A stretch of 64,000 nt of DNA, from contig NZ_LT670819.1 of the NCBI RefSeq assembly GCF_900129855.1, positions 9,300,001-9,364,000 of the forward strand. The letters are read 5' to 3'. The position numbers were made by a program, and so were the translations under genes. The notes beneath the pieces were generated by a model. The model saw only the letters and a program-made list of their open reading frames with translations. It did no database searches and was not told the origin of the DNA. Position 1 is the first letter of the stretch; each line of letters starts with the position of its first letter. This stretch comes from Streptomyces sp. 3214.6. GTDB taxonomy: Bacteria > Actinomycetota > Actinomycetes > Streptomycetales > Streptomycetaceae. Positions 1 through 8,861 of the stretch are shown one piece after another.

Positions 1-151
1 CCCGCGTCACGAAGAGCGGCGGTACCAGGCTCAGCCGCGCGACCTCGGTGCCGGTCACGTCCGTCACCGAGGTCGGAACTCGCGTCCGGTAAGCACCCCG
101 AGGGCCCAAGGCGTCCAGGTGGATGGGGTCGGCCACGTTCACGGTCGTCAT
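1..151 (-). CDS. Partial N-terminus of probable acyl-CoA reductase / aldehyde dehydrogenase-like protein
   Basis: Only the first 50 codons are in the window; the gene runs off the left edge. The start ATG (151-149) overlaps the stop of the upstream adenylating enzyme as TGATG, so the two are translationally coupled. The visible residues (beginning MTTVNVADPIH, with RLSLVPPLFVTR at the edge) contain no catalytic motif. The call is an inference: PaaK/LuxE-type acyl-activating enzymes are often paired with LuxC-type acyl-CoA reductases, and the fragment has the feel of such an N-terminus. It should share the promoter at 1418-1444. Confidence 0.4.
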   Translation of the reverse strand, partial: MTTVNVADPIHLDALGPRGAYRTRVPTSVTDVTGTEVARLSLVPPLFVTR

Positions 152-1248
152 CAGTAGACGCCTTCGATCACCGTCTGGCCCTTGATCGTGGGTACGGGCG
201 CGACGTCCGCTACGGCGTCGCCCACGTGGCCTTCGTCCGGACGGACCCGCAGCGCGGTGTCCCGCTCCATGTTGTTCGGGATCAGCATGGACTTGCTGAC
301 GTGGCTGACCACCACTTGACCGCGTTCGCCGACCTCCACCCGTTCCCCGGTGCCGGGATCCACCACTGACAGGAAGACGTACGGCGACACCGGGTCGAAC
401 ACGCACGGCTCCGAGGTCGTGAGACCGACCCTCTCCATCAGCGCGGTGAGCATCAGGGTGTTGCCGTACATGCCGATGACCGGCACATCGGGGAAGACCT
501 CGGTACTCAACAGCTCCCGCGTGTCGGGGTCCATGTGCGTACCGCCCCAGATGATCGCCTTGGCACTGCCGTTGATCATCTCGACGAGACCGTCCTCCCG
601 GGCGAACCGCTCCAGGAGCGGGGTGGTGGCCGCGATGACGCCGATGTCCTGGCTGAGCAGGATGCGCCGGCACTGATCAACGAGATGGTCGGTGTAGGCG
701 TCGACCTCGTCGGCCCGGCCCGCGGCGACCAACTTCCTCACCCACCGGGGGTCCATGTCGACGCTCAGGCCCACGCTGCCGAGACCCGCCGCCGCCCGCT
801 GCAGCACGTCTCCCACGAGGTGCGGCCCCGTCGGCGCCACAGTCAGCCACAGACCGCCGTCGGGCAGCCCATGGGCCCTGAGACGTCGGTTCACCTGCTC
901 ACTGCTGTGCCGCATCCAGTCGTCCAGCTGGATGACGCGCTTGGGCGCTCCGGTCGTCCCGCCGCTGTCGAACACGTTCAGCAGCCTGGCCCCGGATCCG
1001 TAGCCCCTGGGGATGAGATCCGCCACCCGCACCCCCCGCAGTTCGTCCGCCAGGTCGGGAAACAGGACCAGGTCCGCCACGCCCTTGACGTCGTGCCGGG
1101 GGTCGAAGTCGAGCCGTTCGGCCCGGTCGAGCCAGTACCGGGAACCGGTCGCGGGGTCGAAGTGCCACCGCATGGCCGCCCGGACGAATTCGTCCGGGTC
1201 CACGCGGTCGAAGGGACCGGCGTCCAGAATGGTCAACTCGTCCGTCAT
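151..1248 (-). CDS. AMP-binding acyl-activating enzyme, PaaK/LuxE-like
   Basis: The 365-residue protein carries an adenylation P-loop, SGGTTGAPK (about residues 95-103), and a second conserved block IIWGGTHMD with a GMYGNT adenine-pocket-like stretch, as in phenylacetate-CoA ligase and LuxE acyl-protein synthetase enzymes. It probably activates a carboxylic acid as its acyl-adenylate. It is shorter than a full acyl-CoA synthetase, as expected for this subgroup. The start is ATG at 1248, preceded by GAAAGGA. The longer frame from 1413 is rejected because it would begin at about the transcription start of the promoter at 1418-1444. It overlaps the next gene by one base. The acyl substrate is unknown. 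Confidence 0.75.
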   Translation of the reverse strand: MTDELTILDAGPFDRVDPDEFVRAAMRWHFDPATGSRYWLDRAERLDFDPRHDVKGVADLVLFPDLADELRGVRVADLIPRGYGSGARLLNVFDSGGTTGAPKRVIQLDDWMRHSSEQVNRRLRAHGLPDGGLWLTVAPTGPHLVGDVLQRAAAGLGSVGLSVDMDPRWVRKLVAAGRADEVDAYTDHLVDQCRRILLSQDIGVIAATTPLLERFAREDGLVEMINGSAKAIIWGGTHMDPDTRELLSTEVFPDVPVIGMYGNTLMLTALMERVGLTTSEPCVFDPVSPYVFLSVVDPGTGERVEVGERGQVVVSHVSKSMLIPNNMERDTALRVRPDEGHVGDAVADVAPVPTIKGQTVIEGVY

Positions 1249-1417
1249 CGCAACGTCCTTTCTCGAAGCCTGTAAGGCCGGTGCCGGGTGCGGGACAGGA
1301 CCGGCGCGGCCGGCACCCACGGGACAGACTCGTGTCTGTGCCACCCCGCTGCGGTGACGCGCGGGCGCACCACCCGGATTGGTGCAACAGGCCTGACGGC
1401 CACGTCCCCCCATACAA

Positions 1418-1444
1418 GACCGAGGTCCTCCGGTTTGTGTGACA
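1418..1444 (-). promoter_or_regulatory. ECF41-type promoter (exact)
   Basis: On the minus strand TGTCACA (1444-1438) is followed after 16 bases by GGTC (1421-1418). It points at the adenylating enzyme, leaving a leader of about 160 bases. The rest of the 336-base gap 1249-1584 shows no gene. Confidence 0.75.
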
Positions 1445-1584
1445 CCCGTCGCACGGGGCGAGGAAAGGCGCGAACTCAGCGCGGACCGGGCTGGCTTACG
1501 GTCCGTCAGGCAGGTTTCCGTGTCCCGGGCTGGTCGGTGTGAAAACCGACGCAGTCGCGCTGCCCCCTGGTCCGTCGGATGCCT

Positions 1585-2517
1585 TCAGACCGCCGCGAAG
1601 GTGACTCCGGTGAGACGCTCGGACAGCTGCCAGAGCCGGGACGCGTCCGCCTCGCTCCCGGCCGATTTGTAGATCGCCAGTTCCGTGGGACTGCCCGTGA
1701 ACTGGCCCAAGCCGTCGGGGCCGTACAGACGCCCGCCCTTGGCTTCCGGGCTCGTCGCCGCGTACAGCAGCGGACGCAGGCCGGCGTCGACGGACTGCAC
1801 GAAGACACCCCAGCGTGCGAGCCGCCTCATGATCGCCGCGTGGGGCGCGGGACGAGCGCGGCCGAGGTTGGGCCCGGCTGCGTAGAGATTGGTCAGAGTC
1901 GTACCGGGATGGGCCGCGTTGCTGACGATGCCCCAGCCGCCCGATGCGCTGCGCCGCTCCAGTTCGAGAGCGAACAGCAGGTTGGCCAGCTTGGACTGTC
2001 CGTACGCGCGCACCGGGGAGTACCGCTTCACACCCTGCGGGTCGTCCCAGTCGATCCGGCTGTTACGCGCGGCGCTGCTGGTCACCGTGGTCACACGAGC
2101 CTGCCCCGCCCGCAGTGACGGCATCAGCCGCCCGGTGAGGGCCACATGACCCAGGTAGTTGGTTCCGAACTGCAGCTCGTATCCGTCCTCGGTCGTGTGC
2201 CGCAGGGGCGGCGTCATCACGCCCGCGTTGTTGACGAGCAGGTGGATCGGCCTGCCTTCCGCGTTGAGCGTGTCGGCGAGGTCCTCCACCGACGCCAAGG
2301 AAGCCAGGTCGAGGGCGCGAAGGGAGATCTGCGCACCCGGCACGCTCGTCCGGATCTGTTCGAGGGCGGTGGTTCCTTTAACCAAGTTGCGTACCGGCAG
2401 GATCAGCTCGGCGCCGGCATGAGCGAGGCGTGTGGCCAGCCCAAGGCCGACGCCGTCGCTCGCCCCGGTGACCACGGCCAGCTTTCCTCGCAGGTCGGGC
2501 TCCGTCATTTCGTTCAT
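1585..2517 (-). CDS. Short-chain dehydrogenase/reductase
   Basis: A 310-residue classical-type SDR oxidoreductase. The NADP(H)-binding TGASDGVG lies at residues 17-24, NNAG at 96-99, and the catalytic Ser around 147 with Tyr172-x3-Lys176 (YGQSK). The extra C-terminal part resembles retinol dehydrogenase / protochlorophyllide reductase-like SDRs. Start ATG at 2517 is chosen for the AGGAG seven bases upstream; the longer frame to 2598 lacks one. It is divergent from the alpha/beta hydrolase at 2787, with a 269-base shared upstream region. A TGTGACA there (2676-2682) has no matching -10, so membership in the ECF41-like regulon is not claimed. Substrate unknown. Confidence 0.85.
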   Translation of the reverse strand: MNEMTEPDLRGKLAVVTGASDGVGLGLATRLAHAGAELILPVRNLVKGTTALEQIRTSVPGAQISLRALDLASLASVEDLADTLNAEGRPIHLLVNNAGVMTPPLRHTTEDGYELQFGTNYLGHVALTGRLMPSLRAGQARVTTVTSSAARNSRIDWDDPQGVKRYSPVRAYGQSKLANLLFALELERRSASGGWGIVSNAAHPGTTLTNLYAAGPNLGRARPAPHAAIMRRLARWGVFVQSVDAGLRPLLYAATSPEAKGGRLYGPDGLGQFTGSPTELAIYKSAGSEADASRLWQLSERLTGVTFAAV

Positions 2518-2786
2518 CACACACTCCTGGTCGGGCGGTACTTCCGGGTCACCAGCGTCCCTGCGGCGCGCGGCCCGATCCATGTGCTGATTGACCATGG
2601 ATCAATCGGACATGACATGAATCACCAGGCACCATCTGAAGAATCGACCCGAAGTTGATGAGGGCGACAACACCGTGTGACACGATGTTGTTCCCCGGGC
2701 AATATGGTTGCCGGGCACCTCACGCGAGGTCCGGCTGCTCGTTCCACGGCAGTCGACCAATCTCCGATCGACGAAGGGCACTCCCC

Positions 2787-3521
2787 ATGCCTGCCATCCT
2801 GATCCACGGCGTTCCCGATACCCACCACGTGTGGGACGACGTACGTCGGCACCTCTCCCGGACCGACGTGGAAGCCTGGGACCTGCCCGGGTTCGCCGCC
2901 GCGCGGCCGGACGACTTCGGATCCACCAAGGAGGAGTACGTCAGTTGGCTCATCGACCGCCTGGAGCGGATCGGTGAGCCGGTCGACCTGGTCGGTCACG
3001 ACTGGGGCTGCATATTCACTGCCCGTGTCGCATCCCTCCGGCCCGATCTCGTGCGTACCTGGGCCGGGGGCAACGGTCCGGTCAGCTCCGACTACGTCTG
3101 GCATCCGCTTGCCGTGACATGGCAGGACCCGGTCGAAGGCGACCGCTTCATGAACGAGCTGCAAGCGGAGTCCTTCGCCGACGACTTGGTCAAGGGCTTC
3201 GACGTCCCCCTCGAATCGGCCAGGGAGATGGTCAGCCGCGTGGACGGGGTGATGAAGGACAGCATCCTCAAGCTCTACCGCTCCGCCGTGACCATGGGGG
3301 CGGAATGGGAACCGGCACTGGCGAACGTGTCCGCGCCGTCTCTCGTCTTCTGGGGAGCGCTCGACCCCGCCTGCCAGATCGAGTTCGGTGAGAGGCTCGG
3401 CGCGTCCCTGCGCGCCTCCAAGGTCGCCAAGCTCGATTGCAACCACTGGCCGGTGCTCGAGCGGCCGGCAGAGGTCGCCGCACTCCTGGAGGCTCATTGG
3501 GCGGCCTTCCCCAACGGCTGA
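2787..3521 (+). CDS. Alpha/beta hydrolase with Asp nucleophile (dehalogenase/epoxide hydrolase type)
   Basis: A 244-residue hydrolase fold protein with an HGVP oxyanion motif (residues 7-10) and nucleophile elbow GHDWG (Asp72). Aspartate in place of serine is typical of haloalkane dehalogenases and epoxide hydrolases. The likely catalytic His is in the NHWPVLERP segment near the C-terminus. No signal peptide is seen, so it is cytoplasmic. ATG 2787 follows GAAGGG; earlier in-frame ATGs lack a ribosome site and have no conserved sequence after them. It is divergent from the SDR. The exact reaction cannot be told from sequence. Confidence 0.8.
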   Translation: MPAILIHGVPDTHHVWDDVRRHLSRTDVEAWDLPGFAAARPDDFGSTKEEYVSWLIDRLERIGEPVDLVGHDWGCIFTARVASLRPDLVRTWAGGNGPVSSDYVWHPLAVTWQDPVEGDRFMNELQAESFADDLVKGFDVPLESAREMVSRVDGVMKDSILKLYRSAVTMGAEWEPALANVSAPSLVFWGALDPACQIEFGERLGASLRASKVAKLDCNHWPVLERPAEVAALLEAHWAAFPNG

Positions 3522-3739
3522 CGCGTACGGGGAGGGGGACCGCCCATGGGCGCCTGGAGCGGAGGGAGCAGGCTCATCCCCCTCGACGCTGCACGGGGAT
3601 CTTCTACTGGACCTGACCCGCGCCCGAGCACAGCGTTCAACGTGAGTGTCGTGCCCGGCGAGGACGCCCTGTCTGACGCGTTCGGCCAGTCGGGCGCGGG
3701 TCGCTTCTCAGCCGCTTCGCGAGCAGAGTGCCAGGATCG

Positions 3740-4027
3740 TCAAGGGCGACATGTCGTAGAGCCGTCGAGCCACGTGAGACACACGTCGTCGGAGTCGGCG
3801 ACGCTGTGCCGGAGGCCGTCGCCCGGGTCAGCCCGCTTCTGAGCCTCGGCCGAGGCCGCCGAACGGTGTAGGTGTCGTAAGGCCGCGGAGACGGCCTCGA
3901 TACGCGCGTCCACCGCATCAATGGCCTCTCGGAGCACACGCTCGTGGGCTTCCAGCAGGGCGGCTTCTGCCGCCAGCGTGGCGCCGACCGCGGCATGGTC
4001 CGAGCCCGGGTCGGGGTTTCGCGGCAT
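3740..4027 (-). CDS. Small coiled-coil protein, family copy 1
   Basis: A 95-residue protein of unknown function. Residues about 17-60 form an Ala/Glu/Leu/Arg-rich helix with heptad character (AAEAALLEAHERVLREAI, then VDARIEAVSAALRHL). The same block recurs in the proteins at 10538-10879 and 18157-18345, so this is a real family. ATG 4027 has GAGGAAG upstream. A second reading frame from GTG about 4152, with its own strong GGAAGGGAGCGA site, overlaps the start and contains LQHE, which is also found in copy 2. There may be a leader ORF, or a frameshift may have separated the N-terminus. It lies behind a near-consensus ECF41-type promoter. Confidence 0.6.
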   Translation of the reverse strand: MPRNPDPGSDHAAVGATLAAEAALLEAHERVLREAIDAVDARIEAVSAALRHLHRSAASAEAQKRADPGDGLRHSVADSDDVCLTWLDGSTTCRP

Positions 4028-4211
4028 CTTCTGTCTTCCTCGTGCTGGAGCCGGGAGTCCGGCAAGTCCCAAGTGATGCGGGGGCCGTGGAGACTGCGGG
4101 GCGCGGCTGCGCCGGTTGGCGCGCCGACATGGATCTGGGTCGCCGGCCACACTCGCTCCCTTCCTCGCTGAGAGGCTTCCCAGGCCGCTGGCGCAGGCCC
4201 TCACAGCTCAT

Positions 4212-4238
4212 GACCGAGAAGCTGGGAAGGCTGTGACG
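4212..4238 (-). promoter_or_regulatory. ECF41-type promoter (CGTCACA variant)
   Basis: On the minus strand CGTCACA (4238-4232), N16, GGTC (4215-4212). One mismatch from the window consensus. It faces coiled-coil copy 1 with a leader of about 180 bases. Confidence 0.6.
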
Positions 4239-4270
4239 GGTACCTCAGCTGCCGGGTGCCGACCCCTGAT

Positions 4271-4777
4271 TCAGCGGAGCCGGGTGGGGGCATGGCCAAG
4301 AAGCCCGTAATGGCGGAAGCCGGCTGTTCCTCGCGGTTCCGCTTCCGGCCACAGGCAGTCCAGGACCGAGGCGGACGGTGGGAAGAGCGCGGAAGGGACC
4401 GCCGCACGGGCGAACCAGTCCCAGCGCACGATCTTGTTCGGCTCGGTCACCCGAGGCGTACCCGTTGCGCTCTCAGTAACCGCTGCGGCAGTCACGCGGG
4501 TCAGACCGTTGAGGCCGTCGACGAGAACCGCCAGTGTCCGTACGGCAGTCGCGGGCACCACGAGTCCGGTCTCCTCTGCCAGCTCCCGGGCGGCGGCCGT
4601 CTCGAAATCCTCCCCGGCATCGACCTTGCCGCCAGGGAGCTCCCAGCGGCCGTCATGGCCGAGCCCGAGCAGGACGCGACCCGCGGAGTCGAGGACCGCG
4701 AGGCCGACACCGGTGAGGCTGTTCGGGGTAGGTCGGGCGCGTTCGGGGCGTTCGGTACGGTGTTCAGGAGAGTTCAC
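4271..4777 (-). CDS. Nudix hydrolase
   Basis: A protein of 168 residues with an intact Nudix box Gx5Ex7RELxEExGL: a GGKVDAGE segment followed by RELAEETGL. It should hydrolyse a nucleoside diphosphate linked to another moiety; the substrate is not predictable. GTG 4777 (reading VNSPEHRTERPE...) is preferred because conserved-looking sequence begins there. An in-frame ATG at 4894 would add 39 poorly conserved residues and nearly touch the opposite-strand promoter at 4902-4928. It is convergent with nothing and stands alone. Confidence 0.75.
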   Translation of the reverse strand: MNSPEHRTERPERARPTPNSLTGVGLAVLDSAGRVLLGLGHDGRWELPGGKVDAGEDFETAAARELAEETGLVVPATAVRTLAVLVDGLNGLTRVTAAAVTESATGTPRVTEPNKIVRWDWFARAAVPSALFPPSASVLDCLWPEAEPRGTAGFRHYGLLGHAPTRLR

Positions 4778-4901
4778 CGGACCATTCCACCCTGCGGAGC
4801 TGCTGAAAGCATTGGCGAGCCGACTGCAACGGCCCCCATGCCCGGGTGACGTCTGCGCTGTTGCTGTTGCCCCCTGCCCGCGGCCTTTCCGCATGCCCGG
4901 C

Positions 4902-4928
4902 TGTCACATCGCCCCGCATGGCCCGGTC
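4902..4928 (+). promoter_or_regulatory. ECF41-type promoter (exact) before a dead GNAT gene
   Basis: TGTCACA (4902-4908), N16, GGTC (4925-4928). It points at the GNAT remnant beginning about 4981, so the promoter has outlived an intact target. Confidence 0.65.
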
Positions 4929-4980
4929 TCATGCCCGGGCCCACGCACGCAGGCCGGTGGGTGAACGGGACCGCCGACGA

Positions 4981-5345
4981 ATGTCGCTCTCCTGCCTGCG
5001 GAAAGGAGAAGAGGGGGGGGCGCTGCTGTCCCGCCGAGGGTCCGTGCACCTGGCGGTCCGGGGCCCGTCCGGACGTCTCGTCGCGGTGGGCCATCTGATG
5101 CCGGACAACGGCAACGCCGAGGCAGCACTCCTGGTCGAAGACGCCTGGCAGAGCCAGGGGATGGGGACCCGACTCCTGGACGGTCTCGGCCGCAGCGCCG
5201 TCACACAGGGCTGGGGAGAGGTCTACGGCCTCATTCTCCCCGGGACGAGCGCATGACGGCCATGCTGCGCCGTACCGGTGTTCCGATCCGCCATGTCCGA
5301 GAGGGGGGCGCGACGACAGTTCGGGCGCAGACCTCGTTTCGGCAC
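4981..5345 (+). pseudogene. GNAT acetyltransferase remnant, frameshifted
   Basis: The first frame (4981-5256) carries the end of a GNAT fold, including an acetyl-CoA-binding segment SQGMGTRLLDGLG, and stops after LILPGTSA. The missing tail continues in the +1 frame from 5253 as MTAMLRRTGVPIRHVREGG. A frameshift near 5250 therefore splits the gene. The N-terminal half of a usual GNAT domain is also short or absent. It abuts the remains of an opposite-strand regulator. Confidence 0.6.
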
Positions 5346-5349
5346 GCGC

Positions 5350-6252
5350 ATGCGATCAACCCGGCGGGCAGTCTGGCGCCGATCTGGCCGCCGGGGAAGC
5401 GGTCGGCGATCCTGTGGGCCCAGTGCCCCGCCAACGTTGTCTTACCCACTCCGGGCATGCCGCAGAGGACCGCGGTCGTGCCGTACGAGCGGCCCTGCGC
5501 GGGCGTGGGCAGAAGTTCCATGCACCGTTCGACAGCTTGGCCTCGTCCGGTGAACGGAGCGCAGTCTCCTGGTAGTTGGGTCGGCCTTGCGAGGCCGTCG
5601 CTCCGGAAATGCGGGACCGTCGGCGCCCGGCTGGATGCCGGGACCAGAGCCGGGCCGGTCGTCCCGTCGGACGGCATGAGCCGGAGAGGCGCTCCCGGGC
5701 GGCGCGCAGGTCGGGTCCGGGTTCTGCTCCCGGGTCCTCGGCCAGAGTGCGCCGGATGATCTCGCACTGCCGAAGTGCCTCGCCCTGCCGACCGGTGGCG
5801 GCCAGCGCGGCGATGATCCGTGAGTGCAGTGCCTCATCGAAGGGGTGGTGGTCCACCGCACGGCGCAGTGCGGTGAGCACTTCCTCCGTCGCCCTCGGCG
5901 CCGCTGTCAGGACCACGTCGGCGGCCTCCTTCGCTGTCGCCACGAACTCGTGCCCCACCGAGGTGAACAGCGGATGCCGCGCCACTGTCGTGCCGGCCGC
6001 CACCACCGGATCACGTCACAGAGGCACCGCCTCCAGGAAATACCGCGCCGCCCGTGCGGGCTCGCCTGCTCTCACCGCCTGCTGCGCCTGTGTGCGCAGG
6101 CCACGAAAGCGCAGCAGATCGGATGTGGAGGCGTCGACCAGCAGCCGGTACCCGCCGGCGGTGCGCCCCAGATGCTCGGCCTGCGTCCGGCTGGGCAGCC
6201 CCGGTTCCAGTGTCCGCCGCAGACCACCGACGTGCCGGTGCACCACGTTGAC
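5350..6252 (-). pseudogene. Degraded SARP (AfsR/DnrI-type) NB-ARC regulator
   Basis: Three pieces in different minus frames together make a SARP regulator. An N-terminal DNA-binding/BTAD start (VNVVHRHVGGLRRTLEPG...) ends at a stop at 6016. A BTAD domain (DEALHSRIIAALAATGRQG...) lies at 5700-6000. An NB-ARC P-loop (CGMPGVGKTT) lies near 5450. The N-terminal winged helix is cut off at about 6252 and the NTPase domain ends at about 5350. In-frame stops and frame changes mean it cannot make a working protein. Confidence 0.7.
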
Positions 6253-6655
6253 CGCGCTCGACCTGACGCGTTCATCTCGCCGTTGCTCTTGCCTTCCCTG
6301 CGTCGTCCACGGGGGAGCGTGACTGCCCTGAAGAACTGCCGCTTCACTCTTGCCTGTGACGTATGGCTGACGCATCGGTCACGTGACCATGGCCGACGGG
6401 GCAGTCATACGCGACTCGCCCCGGTGCGGCGCGGAGGGGGCACCCCTACGTGCTCTCGCACGTAGGGCTCTGCGTCGTGGTTCGGCGCCCGTCCATGTCC
6501 GCACCGAGCCCCGCCTGGTCGGCACAGGGACGCCCGGTGCTCTGCGGAGGGGGCAATGCGGGCGCGGGGAGTTGCCGCGGATCTACAACAGACGGCACAT
6601 TCGGTGGTGGGAAATGCCGTGGTGGGAACGGCAGTTCCCGAGTGCGCTCGCCACC
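6253..6655. other. 403-base gap with no recognisable gene
   Basis: Apart from the hairpin at 6444-6467 and a short GGTCACGTGACC palindrome at 6377-6388, nothing coding is convincing. It separates the SARP remnant from the hydrolase remnant. Confidence 0.6.
6444..6467. terminator. Hairpin, likely terminator
   Basis: Perfect 10-bp stem CCCTACGTGC / GCACGTAGGG around a TCTC loop, just past the 3' end of the minus-strand hydrolase remnant. There is no U-tract, which is common for actinomycete terminators. Confidence 0.5.
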
Positions 6656-7320
6656 TCATGTGGTGTCTCCGGAGACGGAAGAGAGGAACTCGACCACTGC
6701 GGTGGTGAATGCTTCGGGGCTCTCGATATGGCCCAGATGCCCTGTCCGACGAAGGAGGGCGAGCTGTGACCCGGGTACGGTCTCGTGGATCATCCTGGCC
6801 CAGTGCGGCCCACAGATGAAGTCGTCGTCTCCGACCAGTACCAACGTGGGGGCGGTGAGGGCGGACAGTTCTTCTCGTACGTCGAACGCGGGGCCCTCGC
6901 CCCAGGCCGGTGCCGCGTACATGCGCAGGGCTTGGCGCCCCGGGGCGAAATCTCCTCGCGGCCCCAGTGGTCGTGGAAGTAGGCCGGAGCGATCATGCGC
7001 AGCACCTCCGTCGCGCCTTCGTCGTCGAACCGGTCGGGTCGGCTGGTCAGCCCGGCGACGTAGCCGGCCACCTCGGGGTGCTCGGAGACGTGGTGACGGG
7101 CGACGTGCTCCAAGTTGGCAACCGCGGTCCGCCAGAAGTCGTCACCGGTCACCGGAGAGGTGTCGTACAGGATCAGCGAGGCCACGCGGTCCGGATGATC
7201 AAGAGCGTAGCGTTGGCCACGAACCCACCGTGGGAATGGCCGAGCAGCATGATTTTCGGCAGCGCCAGATGCTCGATCACCGCGTGCAGAAAGTGTGTGT
7301 ACGCGGACAGGTTGTAGTCA
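6656..7320 (-). pseudogene. Alpha/beta hydrolase remnant with two frameshifts
   Basis: Read from 7320 downward, YNLSAYTHFLHAVIEHLAL and the nucleophile elbow GHSHGGF are in one frame. After FVAN the frame changes (one base missing near 7215) to give ASLILYDTSPVTG. A second shift near 6935 leads into PAWGEGPAFDVREE and the C-terminal GHLGHIESPEAF, which carries the catalytic His. The N-terminal strand and oxyanion motif are missing at 7320, where an unrelated plus-strand fragment begins. Confidence 0.7.
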
Positions 7321-7321
7321 C

Positions 7322-7894
7322 AGGGACCGGACAGCCGACCGGACACAGTTTCTCGACCATCGCTACGGCATGATCGAATACGGCCTCCCGCTGCGCCGCG
7401 ACATCGCTGCGGCCTTGCGCCGCTACCGGCCCGAACTGGTCATCACGCTCAACCATCACACGACCTGGAGTGCCGACGCCTGGAACACCCCGGACCACGT
7501 GGCCGTGGCGCACGCCGCTCTCGACGCGGCAGCGGATGCCGGTAATCGCTGGATCTTCCCCGAACTGACCGAGGCGGGTCTCCAGCCATGGAACGGGGTC
7601 CGATGGGTGGCCGTCGCCAATTCCCCGAACCCCACGCACGCGGTGCGTGCTGATCACGGCTTGGAGCGTGCGGTGCTCTCGCTTCGCGAGCACCGCACAT
7701 ACCTCGAGGCATTGACCGACGAGGACCCCATCGTATGCACGACGATTCCTGACCGAGAGCACCAGCGCCCCGAGCCCACGTTTCGGTGGGGTGCCGGCTG
7801 TTGTCTTCGAACTGTTCAGCCGGTGAGGCGTGGGCTGCCGGGTCACCGATCTCTGCCGCGTGCTTGGGACTGGTTGACACATGCCATGCAGTGA
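7322..7894 (+). pseudogene. PIG-L family deacetylase fragment
   Basis: The segment (FLDHRYGMIEYGL, ELVITLNHHTTW, NTPDHVAVAHAALDA, WVAVANSPNPTH) matches the C-terminal two thirds of PIG-L / LmbE deacetylases (the MshB family), including the DHVAV His region. The N-terminal HPDD zinc-binding motif is absent, because the fragment starts abruptly at the breakpoint about 7320. It is therefore inactive. Its far C-terminus after 7740 does not look like the family. Confidence 0.65.
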
Positions 7895-7900
7895 TAGTGT
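7874..7900 (+). promoter_or_regulatory. Possible housekeeping (HrdB-like) promoter
   Basis: TTGACA (7874-7879) and TAGTGT (7895-7900) with a 15-base spacer, about 95 bases before the gene at 7996. The spacing is short for HrdB, so this is tentative. Confidence 0.3.
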
Positions 7901-7995
7901 GGAAACCACTGTTGTGTACCGAGCGGATCGTGTGACTGCACCCGTCCGAGACCTCGAGAAGAGACCCTTGAGACCGGCATGGAAGGGAATCGGCA

Positions 7996-8820
7996 ATGAC
8001 GACACTGCACCTCACTCTGCTCGGCGCGGTCCGCGAACTCACGGCCGCAGAGCTGCCTGCCGTCGTTTCCGTCCACAATGGCCGTTCCCTGCGCCGCTTC
8101 GCGCTGGAGCTCCATGTGCCGGACGAACGGCACGAAGAATTGGACGCCGAGCTCCAGGCGGCCTCCACGGCCGATGGACCGCACATTCAGGGGACTGACG
8201 CGACCTGGCGCGTGTCGGAGGGCTGGACCGCCGTCTCCCAAGGACGCAGACCGGAGATCTACATCTACAAGGCGGAGATCCAGGAGGTGGAGGAACTCCG
8301 CGTCTCCGCTCTCGAGATCGAAGGACTCAGTCTCGTTCCGACCAGGTACAGAGAGGACGTCAGCGAGGAGACGATCACGGCGACGTTCGTCACCGAGGTG
8401 TCCGACGAGGACGATGAGCGGCTGGAGGAGCTTCTCAGGAAGCCGCATGAGTTCTTCGACGTCATCCGCCGCGCTATCAGTGACGAACCTCTGCGTATGC
8501 GCTTCGGGCGCCGCGTGTGGCAGCGGGCCGGGGAAGGAGCCCGTCGTCACAACCTGGTGCTGATCGCCGATGAGGACACATCACAAGCGGCGCCAGACCC
8601 TCTTGCTCTGGTGAACCAACCGCAACTCGACCGGACCATGGAGAAGGCGTGCGCGAACACCAATGCGCTGGCCCTGCTACTGGAAGAGCTGCGATCCAAA
8701 GGCGTCCTGGACAAGGAGGCCTTCCACGCGATCAAGCATGCCGCTACCGCGCATCCGTTGACACACGAGGAGAAGCGTGAGTTGTCCCGGACTGATCGTC
8801 TGGACGACTACTGGCGTTGA
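7996..8820 (+). CDS. Protein of unknown function, upstream of DyP peroxidase
   Basis: A 274-residue acidic cytoplasmic protein with no domain I recognise. The N-terminal half is beta-rich, with an IYIYKAEI segment. The middle is Glu-rich and helical (SDEDDERLEELLRKPHEFFDVI). The C-terminal 70 residues are helical with ALALLLEELRSKGVLDKEAFHAIKHA. No signal peptide or membrane segment is seen. ATG 7996 follows GAAGGGAA. The stop lies 41 bases before the DyP start, so the two are probably co-transcribed. Confidence 0.65.
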   Translation: MTTLHLTLLGAVRELTAAELPAVVSVHNGRSLRRFALELHVPDERHEELDAELQAASTADGPHIQGTDATWRVSEGWTAVSQGRRPEIYIYKAEIQEVEELRVSALEIEGLSLVPTRYREDVSEETITATFVTEVSDEDDERLEELLRKPHEFFDVIRRAISDEPLRMRFGRRVWQRAGEGARRHNLVLIADEDTSQAAPDPLALVNQPQLDRTMEKACANTNALALLLEELRSKGVLDKEAFHAIKHAATAHPLTHEEKRELSRTDRLDDYWR

Positions 8821-8861
8821 TGACACATCTGCCGCTGCCGGAGGGTGGAAGGGAAACGCTC

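Noticed and set aside
2676..2682. TGTGACA between the SDR and the alpha/beta hydrolase as another ECF41-type promoter
   Set aside because: On the minus strand the bases at the -10 position read ATCA, and no GTC lies at a spacing of 15-18.
2622..3497. 291-codon minus frame opposite the alpha/beta hydrolase
   Set aside because: Shadow; the sense frame has the HGVP and GHDWG motifs.
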